Below are positions 1-7,765 of a stretch of DNA of 64,000 nt, piece by piece. The translations under genes and the position numbers were made by a program. The notes under the pieces are model-generated. The model did no database searches, was not told where the DNA came from, and saw nothing but the letters and a program-made list of their open reading frames with translations. Position 1 is the stretch's first letter. Every line of letters begins with the position of its first letter. Origin of the DNA: Atopobiaceae bacterium UBA1367 (lineage in GTDB: Bacteria > Actinomycetota > Coriobacteriia > Coriobacteriales > Atopobiaceae); assembly GCA_002305995.1 (NCBI GenBank), contig DBRN01000012.1:273738-337737 (forward strand), given 5' to 3'.

Positions 1-242
1 TCACAACTCTTGCTTTTCCTTTCCAGGAGAGGGCCACATCTCTCACAAGTCCAGGATTATCTTTCCGGTGGGACCTCACGACACGCACAACTCGGGCTTT
101 CCCTTTCCAAGGTCGGGTGACACCACGCACAACTCCAGCTTTTCCTTTCCGGGGTCGGGTGGCACTGCGCACAACTCCCGGATTTCCTGTCCGCCCCAAC
201 CCCTGACCGCGCACAGCTCCTGGATTCCCTTTCCGGTTTGAC
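1..242 (+). repeat. 42-bp tandem repeat array (left copy), cut by window start
   Basis: Six units start at about 0, 42, 84, 126, 168 and 210, an exact 42-bp period. Each has a conserved part of about 25 bp (CACAACTC, roughly four variable bases, then a pyrimidine run ending TTTCC) and a more variable G-rich part of about 17 bp. The same motif recurs at 56326-56660. Because 42 is divisible by 3, frame 3 stays open and reads as a 14-residue repeat (H-N-S-x-F-S-F-P type) up to TGA at 240-242, but no start codon or ribosome site is seen. I read it as non-coding repeated DNA, function unknown. The array probably continues left of the window. Confidence 0.85.
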
Positions 243-505
243 GAGGCCGGCAGCGCAGGTCGCCCTTTCCCTCTTCGCCTCTCCGCCCTGCCTGTCGTCA
301 CAGGCCCCCTTCTCTTGCCCGATGCATGTGGCATGCCGAGCCGTGTCACACTGCCCAGGTTCGTGGCCGATCTTCCCAGCGAACTCCGCCGCGGAGCTGC
401 TTCTCAGGCTCAGGCAGTATTACGAGTCCGCATCGGTTTGGGACGCTGCCTGGCCTGCGCCCTAGAATGTCCTCACGACAAGTTCGTGCGGCGAGGGAGC
501 GCGAC
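243..505. other. Geneless stretch between repeat array and argC
   Basis: No convincing gene is seen. The short open frames here have no ribosome binding site and no recognisable product. The right half carries the probable argC promoter. Confidence 0.5.
438..468 (+). promoter_or_regulatory. Candidate argC promoter
   Basis: TTGGGA (438-443) and TAGAAT (463-468) are spaced 19 bp apart, and the -10 lies 37 bp upstream of the argC ATG. The spacing is longer than ideal, so this is a visual match only. Confidence 0.35.
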
Positions 506-1438
506 ATGGCAAAGGTGTACATCGACGGGCAGAGCGGCACGACTGGCCTGCAGATCTTCGACCGCATAGGCGCGCGCAGGGATCTCGAGCTGCTTCGTAT
601 CGACGAGGAGCGGCGCCATGACGTCGAGGAGCGGCGCACGTTCCTGAATGCGGCCGACATCGTGTTCCTGTGCCTGCCCGACGAGGGCGCCCGCGAGGCG
701 GTCTCGCTCGTGGAGAACCCCGATACCTGCATCATTGATGCGTCGACGGCGCACCGCACCTCCGATGGCTGGACCTACGGCTTTCCCGAGCTGTGCACGG
801 CCCAGCGTTCCGCCATTGCCGCAAGCAAGCGCATCGCAAACCCCGGCTGCCATGCCACGGGCTTCATCGCGGTCACTGCCCCGCTCGTGCGGGAGGGCAT
901 CGTTCCCAGTGACTACCCACTGACCTGTTATTCCCTGACGGGCTACTCGGGCGGCGGCAAGAAGATGATCGCGGCCTATGAGGGGCAGGATCGTGCCAGC
1001 GCGCTCGACGCCCCTGGCATCTACGGCCTGACGCTGCGGCACAAGCACCTGCCCGAGATGCAGCTGGTCTGCGGCCTCACTCGGGCGCCGGTTTTCATGC
1101 CCGTGGTCGCCGACTACTACAAGGGCATGGCCACGAGCATCATGCTGCACAATCGCCTGCTCACAGGCTCGCCGAGCGCCGCCGACATCCACGAGTGCCT
1201 GACCGCGCACTACGCCGGCCAGCGCCTGGTGAGCGTGCGGCCCTTCGGATCGCACGATCCCACGCTCTTTGCCAACGAGCTTGCCGGCACGAACGAGCTT
1301 CATATCGTGGTCTGTGGCAACGACGAGCAGACCACCGTCACGGCGCTCTTCGACAATCTGGGCAAGGGAGCCTCGGGCGCGGCGGTGCAGAACATGAACA
1401 TCGTGCTCGGCATGGACGAGGCGACCGGGCTCGTGTGA
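506..1438 (+). CDS. argC: N-acetyl-gamma-glutamyl-phosphate reductase
   Basis: Predicted to reduce N-acetylglutamyl-5-phosphate to the semialdehyde with NADPH, a cytoplasmic step of arginine synthesis. It is 310 residues, matching the short (type 2) ArgC subfamily. The N-terminus has the glycine-rich nucleotide-binding stretch (DGQSGTTGL). The catalytic cysteine is about residue 115 in NPGCHATG, and the HKHLPE motif holds the conserved histidine. I start at the ATG at 506, where homology begins and GGGAG lies upstream; the open frame extends further left without similarity. No other arginine gene is nearby, so argC stands apart from any argJBD operon unless one lies left of the window. It converges on the GH32 gene. 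Confidence 0.93.
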   Translation: MAKVYIDGQSGTTGLQIFDRIGARRDLELLRIDEERRHDVEERRTFLNAADIVFLCLPDEGAREAVSLVENPDTCIIDASTAHRTSDGWTYGFPELCTAQRSAIAASKRIANPGCHATGFIAVTAPLVREGIVPSDYPLTCYSLTGYSGGGKKMIAAYEGQDRASALDAPGIYGLTLRHKHLPEMQLVCGLTRAPVFMPVVADYYKGMATSIMLHNRLLTGSPSAADIHECLTAHYAGQRLVSVRPFGSHDPTLFANELAGTNELHIVVCGNDEQTTVTALFDNLGKGASGAAVQNMNIVLGMDEATGLV

Positions 1439-1460
1439 GGCTGCCTCGCGGGAACCGGGA

Positions 1461-1583
1461 GCCCGCGCCGGGCCCTGCGCCCAGCCCGCGCCGGGCCCTG
1501 CGGCCAACCCGCGCCGAGCCTTGCGGCCAACCCGCGCCGAGCCTTGCGGCAACCCGCGCCGAGCCTTGCGGCAACCCGCGCCG
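1461..1583. repeat. 22-23 bp tandem repeat between convergent genes
   Basis: About five and a half copies of a GC-rich unit (core CCCGCGCCGAGCCTTGCGG) start near 1461, 1484, 1508, 1531, 1553 and 1575. The first two copies carry GGGCC where the later ones have GAGCC. They fill the gap between argC and the GH32 gene. Confidence 0.8.
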
Positions 1584-1621
1584 TGCTCCTCTGGGCGGAG
1601 AGGCCCCGGCCCCGGCGCGCC

Positions 1622-3163
1622 CTATGCGATGTTCTCGAAGGTGAAGCCGCGCAGCGCCCAGGCCCTGTGCTCCCCCTTGAGGGTGGAGGTGACGGCCAGG
1701 CTCTTGATGTCGAGCGGGAACCAGCGGGTGGTCATGGTGACCTCGCCGCCGTTGACGAAGATCTCGACCACGGAGGTGTCGACCATCACGCGCAGGCTCT
1801 CGACCCTGCCGGCGGACAGGCGTGAGAAGGGCAGGCGGCGGACGGAGCGGTAGCGGCCGGCGTGGCTGTGGAAGACCAGCTCGGCGTCATTGTCGTTGAT
1901 CACGAACTCGAGGTCGCCGTTGAGCATGACGTGGCCGGTGCCCTCGATGTTCTGGATGACAAACTCGCCGATGCCGTCGAAGCGTGCGCCGATGGCACCC
2001 TCCATGCTGAACGTGTCGTAGGTGGATGAGCCCATGAAGCCGGTGGACCCGTGGGCGAGCTCGGCCTTGAAGCCCACCTCTTCGGTGCGAAGCTGCTCCA
2101 TCTCGGCGACGGGCCACTGGCAGATGTTGCCGGCGACATTGAGGCTCAGCTCGCGTGGCATGGTGAGGGTGTGCGCCCACTCGCGCGTGGTGGGGACGTC
2201 GTACTCGAACTCCATGTCGGCGACGCCCGCCCAGCCGATGAGGATGGTGCGGCCCTGCTCGTCGACGAAGGGCTGTCCGGCGTAGAAGTCGAAGCCGAAG
2301 TCGAGCTCGACGAAGGCGTCCCCGTCGAGGCACGGGTACGGCTGCTTGGCGTCCATGAGGTCCGGGTCCTGTGACATGAGGTCGATGACCGTGCCCTCGA
2401 TGGGGAAGTAGCCAGCGTTGTGGATGCATTGGAAGCGGTACTGCCGCTTGGGGATGCCCTGTGGGCAGACGAGGAGAAACTCGCGGCCACCGAGCTGCAC
2501 CATGTTGGGGCACTCCCACATGTAGCCAAACGGGGTGTCGCCGATGGTAGTGGCGCTGCCCTCGAGCTCCCACACGAGACCGTCATCGGAGCGATGGAGC
2601 AGCACGCAGCCTCGGCCCTCCAGGGTGCGGGCGCCCAGCAGCATGTGCCACGCGCCGTCCTGCCACCAGACCTTGGGATCGCGCACGTGATTGGAGCAGT
2701 AGGTGGGATATCCCTCGTTGCCCAGCACCAGCCGCTTGGCACCGGTGTCAAAGTGGATGCCGTCGTCGCTGGTCACGAGGATCTCGTTGGCCTTGCGACC
2801 CGCGAGGTCGTAGTCGTAGCCGGCCTCGCGCCCGCCGGGCATGAGCACGTTGCCCGTGTAGTAGCACCACATCCGGCCATCGCGCACGACGGAGGAGCCG
2901 GAGTAGGAGCCGTGCTCGTCGAGCTGGCAGCTGGGCATGATGGCGCCCCCGTGCCAGTGCCACGTGATCAGGTCGCGGCTGGACCAGTGGCCCCAGCCAT
3001 GGCCCCGCTCGCGGGGCCAACGGGGCTCGTACTGGTGGAACACGTGGTAGATGCCCTTGAACTGGCACAGGCCGTTGGGGTCGGTCAGGGCGCCATGGGG
3101 CACCTGGAGGTGGTACCTCAGACGCCAGTTGTGGGCCTGGTCGAGCTTGACGAGCATGGCCAT
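1622..3163 (-). CDS. GH32 beta-fructosidase / sucrose-6-phosphate hydrolase
   Basis: Glycoside hydrolase family 32, predicted to cleave terminal beta-fructosyl bonds of sucrose, sucrose-6-phosphate or fructans. It is 513 residues, the usual size, with no signal peptide, so it acts in the cytoplasm. Visible motifs are the nucleophile region HGALTDPNG (Asp28), the RDP transition-state motif (about residue 160) and the acid/base motif ECPN (about residue 216), followed by a C-terminal beta-sandwich. The ATG at 3163 is chosen because GGAGG sits nine bases upstream; a second ATG lies two codons in. It is divergent from the PTS IIC gene, which suggests phosphorylated substrate, but no sucrose-type PTS is visible. 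Substrate is therefore uncertain. Confidence 0.88.
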   Translation of the reverse strand: MAMLVKLDQAHNWRLRYHLQVPHGALTDPNGLCQFKGIYHVFHQYEPRWPRERGHGWGHWSSRDLITWHWHGGAIMPSCQLDEHGSYSGSSVVRDGRMWCYYTGNVLMPGGREAGYDYDLAGRKANEILVTSDDGIHFDTGAKRLVLGNEGYPTYCSNHVRDPKVWWQDGAWHMLLGARTLEGRGCVLLHRSDDGLVWELEGSATTIGDTPFGYMWECPNMVQLGGREFLLVCPQGIPKRQYRFQCIHNAGYFPIEGTVIDLMSQDPDLMDAKQPYPCLDGDAFVELDFGFDFYAGQPFVDEQGRTILIGWAGVADMEFEYDVPTTREWAHTLTMPRELSLNVAGNICQWPVAEMEQLRTEEVGFKAELAHGSTGFMGSSTYDTFSMEGAIGARFDGIGEFVIQNIEGTGHVMLNGDLEFVINDNDAELVFHSHAGRYRSVRRLPFSRLSAGRVESLRVMVDTSVVEIFVNGGEVTMTTRWFPLDIKSLAVTSTLKGEHRAWALRGFTFENIA

Positions 3164-3383
3164 GGGTGCGTTCCTCCCTCGTACCGCTACTTCCGTCCCT
3201 CCCGTGAGAACGATTCCATGGTAGGACTTTCGCCCTGTGTCACCTGGTCGAACGGGAGGCATGTTCCCAACCGGTACCTATCGGGCGGCAAAGAAGCGAT
3301 GGTGAGGGAGCCGGCTGGTCACGCGTCTGGCGTGGAGCCGACGGGTGTCCCCATCTCATGCCGTCTGCCAGGCGGAGGGACGT

Positions 3384-3417
3384 CGACCTTTGACCCGTCA
3401 CGACCTTTGACCCGTCA
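3384..3417. promoter_or_regulatory. Perfect 17-bp direct duplication, candidate operator
   Basis: CGACCTTTGACCCGTCA occurs at 3384-3400 and again, directly adjoining, at 3401-3417. It lies about 30 bp upstream of the presumed -10 of the PTS gene, so a transcription factor bound in tandem is plausible. Which regulator is unknown. Confidence 0.5.
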
Positions 3418-3447
3418 GAAAACTCGGCAGGGCGATCGGGATCGGTA

Positions 3448-3456
3448 TGGTACAGT
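3448..3456 (+). promoter_or_regulatory. Extended -10-like promoter element for PTS IIC
   Basis: TGGTACAGT, with -10 hexamer TACAGT at 3451-3456. The same nine bases occur before secD, and similar ones before several other genes in the window. No good -35 is seen. Confidence 0.35.
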
Positions 3457-3608
3457 GTTCTCTATCAGGTCACCATAAAAGACACATGAAAAGTACATGC
3501 ATCATCGATGGTGACAAGGAGGGAGGGCCGGGATCGGAGGAGTTCGAGAAGGGGCGTTCGAGCCACGCGCTCGACGACCGCGCACACACCGGAGGGAAGG
3601 GAACCCCC

Positions 3609-4961
3609 ATGAGCATGGAAGACCGTTTGCTACAGATCGCAGGTTTGGTCAGTGCCAACAAATACCTCAACGCCATCAGGGACGCATTCTCGAAGTACAT
3701 GCCATTCGTCATCGTCGGGTCGTTTGGCTCGCTGCTGAACACCATCATCTGCTCGCCGACAACCGGTCTCGCCGCCGTGCTGCCCGCCGCGGCCGAGCTC
3801 TCCCCGGCATTCTCCGCGATCAACTTCTGCTGCCTGTCGTTCATGACCATCCCGGTGCTCTTCCTCATCGCGCAGGGCATGGGCAAGCATAACGGCACCG
3901 ACCCGCTCGCCACGGGCATCGTCGCCATCGCCGGGTACATCTCGATGGTGCCCACGACGTTCTCGACGACGGTCGACCTCGTGCAGCTCGCAGACGCCCT
4001 GCCGGATGGGGTGACGCTTGCCGCAGGGCTCGAGTCGGCCGGCGTGCCCGTGTCCGGGCTCGCCGCCATGGCAAACACCATCTTCGGCGCCCAGGGGCTG
4101 TTCGTGGGCATGATCTCGGCGATCCTCATCGCCAACCTCTTCGGCGCCCTGTGCAAGATCGACGCCATACGGATCAAGCTGCCCGAGTCCGTGCCCGCCG
4201 GCATCGCGGCCTCGTTCAACCTCATCGTGCCGGTCGCCATCACGCTGATCATCACGTCGGTCTTCGGGTGGGGATTCCGCACCATCATAGGCCTCTCCAT
4301 CAACGAGTGGGTCTACTCCGCCATGCAGGCACCCATGGAGGCCCTCTTCCAGACCCTGCCCGGCGCCTGCATCGCCGTCGCCCTGTCGCAGGTCTTCTGG
4401 TTCCTTGGCATCCACGGCGGCCTGGTCGTGTCGCCCGTGCGCAACGCCATCTGGGCATCGGCCATCGCTGCCAACGTCGCCTCGGCCGCGGCGGGTGCCG
4501 CCCCCGACCAGATCTTCACCATGGGCTTCTGGATGTGCTTCATCGTTCCTGGCGGCGCGGGCATGACGCTGGCGCTGATCCTCGCCATCTTCCTGTTCTC
4601 CAGGCGTGAGGACCACCGCGCCGTGGCCAAGCTCGCCCTTGCCCCCGGCCTGCTGGGCATCTCCGAGCCCGTGGTCTTCGCCATGCCGCTCGTGCTGAAC
4701 CCGCTCTTCGCCATCCCGTTCGTCTTCAACTCGGCGATCACCTGCGCCATCGGCATGATCGCCACCAACATCGGCTTCCTGCCCTGCAACACCTTCGACG
4801 TTCCGTTTGGCGTGCCGGTGATCCTCAACGCCTTCATGAGCTACGGGTGGCAGGGCGTCGTGGTGCAGGTCATCTGCTTTGCCGTGGCCATCGCCGTGTG
4901 GGCGCCGTTCGTGCTCGCCGCCAACCGGCAGCCGATGGGCGACATTCCCGAGCAGGGATAG
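3609..4961 (+). CDS. PTS system lactose/cellobiose-type IIC permease
   Basis: Membrane component of a phosphotransferase system that imports and phosphorylates a beta-glucoside or similar disaccharide. It is 450 residues with about ten hydrophobic segments. Family signatures are FWFLGIHGG and GISEPVVFAMPLVLNP, typical of the Lac/Cel IIC family. The ATG at 3609 follows AAGGG at a workable distance; ATG at 3615 is an alternative. The GH1 phospho-glycosidase follows 141 bp downstream on the same strand, so the two likely form a uptake-hydrolysis pair. No IIA or IIB gene is in the window; the general PTS carrier HPr is at 35005. Confidence 0.92.
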   Translation: MSMEDRLLQIAGLVSANKYLNAIRDAFSKYMPFVIVGSFGSLLNTIICSPTTGLAAVLPAAAELSPAFSAINFCCLSFMTIPVLFLIAQGMGKHNGTDPLATGIVAIAGYISMVPTTFSTTVDLVQLADALPDGVTLAAGLESAGVPVSGLAAMANTIFGAQGLFVGMISAILIANLFGALCKIDAIRIKLPESVPAGIAASFNLIVPVAITLIITSVFGWGFRTIIGLSINEWVYSAMQAPMEALFQTLPGACIAVALSQVFWFLGIHGGLVVSPVRNAIWASAIAANVASAAAGAAPDQIFTMGFWMCFIVPGGAGMTLALILAIFLFSRREDHRAVAKLALAPGLLGISEPVVFAMPLVLNPLFAIPFVFNSAITCAIGMIATNIGFLPCNTFDVPFGVPVILNAFMSYGWQGVVVQVICFAVAIAVWAPFVLAANRQPMGDIPEQG

Positions 4962-5054
4962 GCATCGGGCCGAAGCCCTCTGGTGCCGTCGTCTCGGGCA
5001 ATCCCGAGCGGGGACAGGCACCGGGCGGGCGCTCCCGTTCAGGCAAGGCCATCC

Positions 5055-5078
5055 GGGGCCACGCGCTCGCGTGGCCCC
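5055..5078 (+). other. Strong hairpin between PTS IIC and GH1 genes
   Basis: GGGGCCACGC and GCGTGGCCCC form a perfect 10-bp stem with a four-base loop. No T-run follows; the GH1 ribosome site begins about 12 bases later. It could stabilise the upstream mRNA or modulate the ratio of the two proteins. Confidence 0.5.
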
Positions 5079-5102
5079 ACTCACAGAAAGGGGAGGGACA
5101 CC

Positions 5103-6569
5103 ATGGCACGTTTTCCCGAGGGATTCCTGTGGGGCGGGGCAACCGCCGCGAATCAGTACGAGGGCGGATGGCGTGAGGGCGGCAAGGGCCTCTCGGTGGC
5201 CGACTGCACCACGTACAAGCCCGACGTGGACAAGACCGACTACCGGGCGCTGCATGGCATCACCTCCGCGCAGGTCGCCGAGGCGGAGGCCTCGACCGAC
5301 ACCCACCGCTACCCAAAGCGCCACGCCGTGGACTTCTTCCATCGCTGGCGCGAGGACATCGACCTCTTCGCCGAGATGGGCTTCAAGACGCTGCGCCTCT
5401 CCATCCAGTGGACGCGCCTGTTCCCGACGGGAACGGAGGAGGAGCCCCTTGAGGCGGGCCTCAGGTTCTACGAGGACGTCCTCACCTACATGCGGGAGCG
5501 GGGCATCGAGCCGCTAGTCACGCTGCACCACTACGAGCAGCCCGTCTACCTGGCCAACCACTACGACGGATGGTACGACCGCCGCGTCATCGACCTCTTC
5601 GTGCGCTTTGCCAGGGCGTGCTTCGCGCGCTACGGGCACCTCGTCAGGTACTGGCTCACCTTCAACGAGATCGACTCGGTGTTCCGCCATCCCTGGACCA
5701 CCATCGGCTTCTGCGAGGACCGCTACCCGGCCGAGCGGCGCGAGGAGATGATCTACCAGAGCGTGCACAACCAGTTCGTGGCGTCGGCGCTCGCCACCAA
5801 GGCGTTGCACGAGATGGTTCCCGGCGCGCTCATGGGCTGCATGCTCACCAAGACGACGACCTACCCGCTCGACTGCGACCCACGCAACGTCCTCAAGGCG
5901 CAGGCGGCCAACCGCGAGAACATGCTCTATTCCGACGTGCAGGTGCGGGGACGCTATCCGCAGTGGGTCAGGAACTACTGGGCACGCCAGGGCATCACCG
6001 TGGACTTCGGTCTCGATGACGAGGCGATCCTCGCCCAGTACCCGGTGGACTTCGTGAGCCTCAGCTACTACATGAGCATGGTCGACTCCATCGATGCCGA
6101 CGAGCGCGAGAAGGTGGGGGGCAACCTGGCCACGGGCGTGAAAAACCCCTTCCTGGCCACGTCGGACTGGGGTTGGCAGGTCGATCCCACGGGCCTGCGC
6201 TACTCGCTCATCGAGCTGTACGACCGCTACCAGAAGCCGCTCTTCATCGTGGAGAACGGCCTGGGCGCCCATGACGTGGTGGGCCCGGACGGCTCCATCG
6301 ACGACGACTACCGCATCGCCTACTTCCGCGAGCACATCACCGCCATCGCCGAGGCGATCGAGGACGGCGTGGAGGTCATGGGCTACACGCCGTGGGGCTG
6401 CATCGACCTGGTGAGCATGTCCACCTGCGAGATGTCCAAGCGCTACGGCTTCATCTACGTGGACCTCGACGACGAGGGCAATGGGACCTACGACCGCTCC
6501 CGCAAGAAGAGCTTCTTCTGGTACCAGCGGGTGATCGCCACCAACGGCGAGGAGCTGGGCGACCTGTAG
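5103..6569 (+). CDS. GH1 6-phospho-beta-glucosidase
   Basis: Predicted to hydrolyse the 6-phospho-beta-glucoside delivered by the upstream PTS permease to glucose-6-phosphate and aglycone or glucose. It is 488 residues, normal for GH1. The acid/base glutamate is in TFNEID, the nucleophile glutamate in IVENGLG, and the C-terminal SMSTCEMSKRYGFIYVD stretch holds the Ser-Lys-Tyr set that marks phospho-sugar-specific members. The start ATG at 5103 follows GGGGAGG. It is cytoplasmic with no signal peptide. A 99-bp inverted-repeat element and a hairpin lie downstream. Confidence 0.94.
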   Translation: MARFPEGFLWGGATAANQYEGGWREGGKGLSVADCTTYKPDVDKTDYRALHGITSAQVAEAEASTDTHRYPKRHAVDFFHRWREDIDLFAEMGFKTLRLSIQWTRLFPTGTEEEPLEAGLRFYEDVLTYMRERGIEPLVTLHHYEQPVYLANHYDGWYDRRVIDLFVRFARACFARYGHLVRYWLTFNEIDSVFRHPWTTIGFCEDRYPAERREEMIYQSVHNQFVASALATKALHEMVPGALMGCMLTKTTTYPLDCDPRNVLKAQAANRENMLYSDVQVRGRYPQWVRNYWARQGITVDFGLDDEAILAQYPVDFVSLSYYMSMVDSIDADEREKVGGNLATGVKNPFLATSDWGWQVDPTGLRYSLIELYDRYQKPLFIVENGLGAHDVVGPDGSIDDDYRIAYFREHITAIAEAIEDGVEVMGYTPWGCIDLVSMSTCEMSKRYGFIYVDLDDEGNGTYDRSRKKSFFWYQRVIATNGEELGDL

Positions 6570-6718
6570 GCTCGCCGTCACGCGGGCGCCCCCGCCTCCC
6601 ACAGGCTCCCATGACGCGGAGCGTGCGGGAGTCGGGGGCGCTTCCATGTCGCCTCCCCCCCCGGTGAGGGGCGGAGCTGCCCCCAGCCCGCGCGAGCGCT
6701 CGACAGGCCCTCTGCCCC

Positions 6719-6817
6719 AAAACTGATCACAACCTTTGTTCAGGAGCTATCTGAGTTAAAGGCCTCAGGGTTTTCTTGGAATACCGACCCGCATGGAACA
6801 TGTTGTGGTCAGTTTTT
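6719..6817. repeat. 99-bp inverted-repeat element downstream of GH1
   Basis: The left arm begins AAAACTGATCACAAC (6719-6733) and the right arm ends GTTGTGGTCAGTTTT (6802-6816). The 15-bp arms differ at one position and similarity continues a few bases inward, with about 50 bp between. The centre is less GC-rich than its surroundings. It could be a small non-autonomous element, or a long-loop bidirectional terminator, since a T-run follows each arm on its own strand. Confidence 0.6.
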
Positions 6818-6824
6818 GCGCAAG

Positions 6825-6866
6825 GACGCCCGCCCACATGCACTATCGGACATGTGGGCGGGCGTC
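6825..6866. terminator. Perfect 16-bp hairpin between GH1 and SIMPL genes
   Basis: GACGCCCGCCCACATG and its exact complement flank a 10-base loop. It sits between convergent genes and probably ends transcripts from one or both sides, although no T-run directly follows on either strand. Confidence 0.55.
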
Positions 6867-6894
6867 GCGGGCTCATTCCTGTGCGGAGCTGGGC

Positions 6895-7617
6895 CTACCT
6901 GATGGCGAAGGTGACGGTCGCCTGGGCCTCGACGGCCACCTCTCCCGGCGCTATCTCCATGCCCTCTTCCTTCGTGCCTGCGGCGTCTGCCGCCGCCTCG
7001 TCGAGGGCGTATGTCCGATCCTCCGGACCCTCCGATACCGCCACGATGCCTCCCAGCCTCACGCCGCTCGCCGCGGCGATGGCCTCTGCCTTGGGGCGTG
7101 CGGCCTCCACGGCCTTTGCCAGCGCCTCCTGGTAGCTGTCCTCGTAGGCCGCCGTGCTGTATTCGGGCCCATCGACCTCGGTCGCTCCCGCGTCAAGGCA
7201 TGCCTCCATGACGGAGGGGATCTCGTCGATGGCAACGTTGTCCACGGCCAGCACGGTGTGCGCCTCGTACGACGTGGTCTCCTCGCCCTCCTCCTGCCAG
7301 ACGGGCATCACGCCGGAGGAGGTGGTCTGGATGTCCTTCTCGTCGATGCCAAGCTCCCTCAGCGTGTCGAGCATCGCATTGACGGGCGCGGCATGATCCT
7401 TCTGCGCCGCGGCGGCGGTGTCGCCCGTGGTGATGATGCCGACGCTGATGCTCGCGACGTCGGGCACGACCTCGACCCTGCCCGACGCGGTCACGGTGAT
7501 GCCGCCCTCGGTCGGGGAACCGGCGACTGTCCTCGACGCGCAGGCGGCGAGCAAGCCGCAGAGGACGATGGCCGCGCCGAGCGCGATGCCCCTTGCCTTG
7601 ATTTGACTGATGCCCAT
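6895..7617 (-). CDS. SIMPL-domain lipoprotein
   Basis: 240 residues. An N-terminal signal peptide ends in lipobox LAAC (Cys26), so it is predicted to be anchored on the outer face of the membrane. The rest matches the SIMPL (DUF541, BP26-like) fold by pattern: ITVTASGRVEVVPDVASISVGI, then alternating beta strands and a helical middle with the alanine-rich AAAAQ segment. The biochemical role of the family is not settled; members form ring-like oligomers and are linked to stress. The ATG at 7617 has a strong AAGGAGG six bases upstream. It may be co-transcribed with the nucleotidase-like gene to its right, 148 bp away, but an apparent operator between them suggests its own promoter. Confidence 0.82.
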   Translation of the reverse strand: MGISQIKARGIALGAAIVLCGLLAACASRTVAGSPTEGGITVTASGRVEVVPDVASISVGIITTGDTAAAAQKDHAAPVNAMLDTLRELGIDEKDIQTTSSGVMPVWQEEGEETTSYEAHTVLAVDNVAIDEIPSVMEACLDAGATEVDGPEYSTAAYEDSYQEALAKAVEAARPKAEAIAAASGVRLGGIVAVSEGPEDRTYALDEAAADAAGTKEEGMEIAPGEVAVEAQATVTFAIR

Positions 7618-7653
7618 GTGTGCCTCCTTCTGACGATCTGATGGGACGAGCGG

Positions 7654-7677
7654 ACGCTCTGTATCGGATACGAGCGT
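7654..7677. promoter_or_regulatory. Palindromic candidate operator upstream of SIMPL gene
   Basis: ACGCTCTGTATC and GATACGAGCGT face each other around one base, giving a near-perfect 24-bp palindrome 37 bp before the SIMPL start codon. This geometry suits a dimeric repressor. No second copy was noticed in the window. Confidence 0.45.
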
Positions 7678-7765
7678 TGGTGTCGGATTGTCGCCGGATC
7701 ATCGGATCTCCGTGCGACGGGGGGCGTCGCTGCGCCTCACCGGGTGCGGCACCCGGTGCGTAGGC

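Larger units (their letters stand above)
3164..3608. other. Divergent control region, GH32 / PTS IIC
   Basis: 445 bp without a gene. It contains a perfect 17-bp tandem duplication (3384-3417), an extended -10-like TGGTACAGT (3448-3456) pointing toward the PTS gene, and a leader of about 150 bases. I looked for a BglG-type antiterminator site and did not find one. Confidence 0.5.

Noticed and set aside
1..242. CRISPR array
   Set aside because: The presumed spacers (about 17 bp) are too short and similar to one another, the conserved part is imperfect and no cas gene is present.
3164..3608. BglG/LicT-type ribonucleic antiterminator before the PTS gene
   Set aside because: No sequence resembling the known RAT site overlapping a terminator was found.
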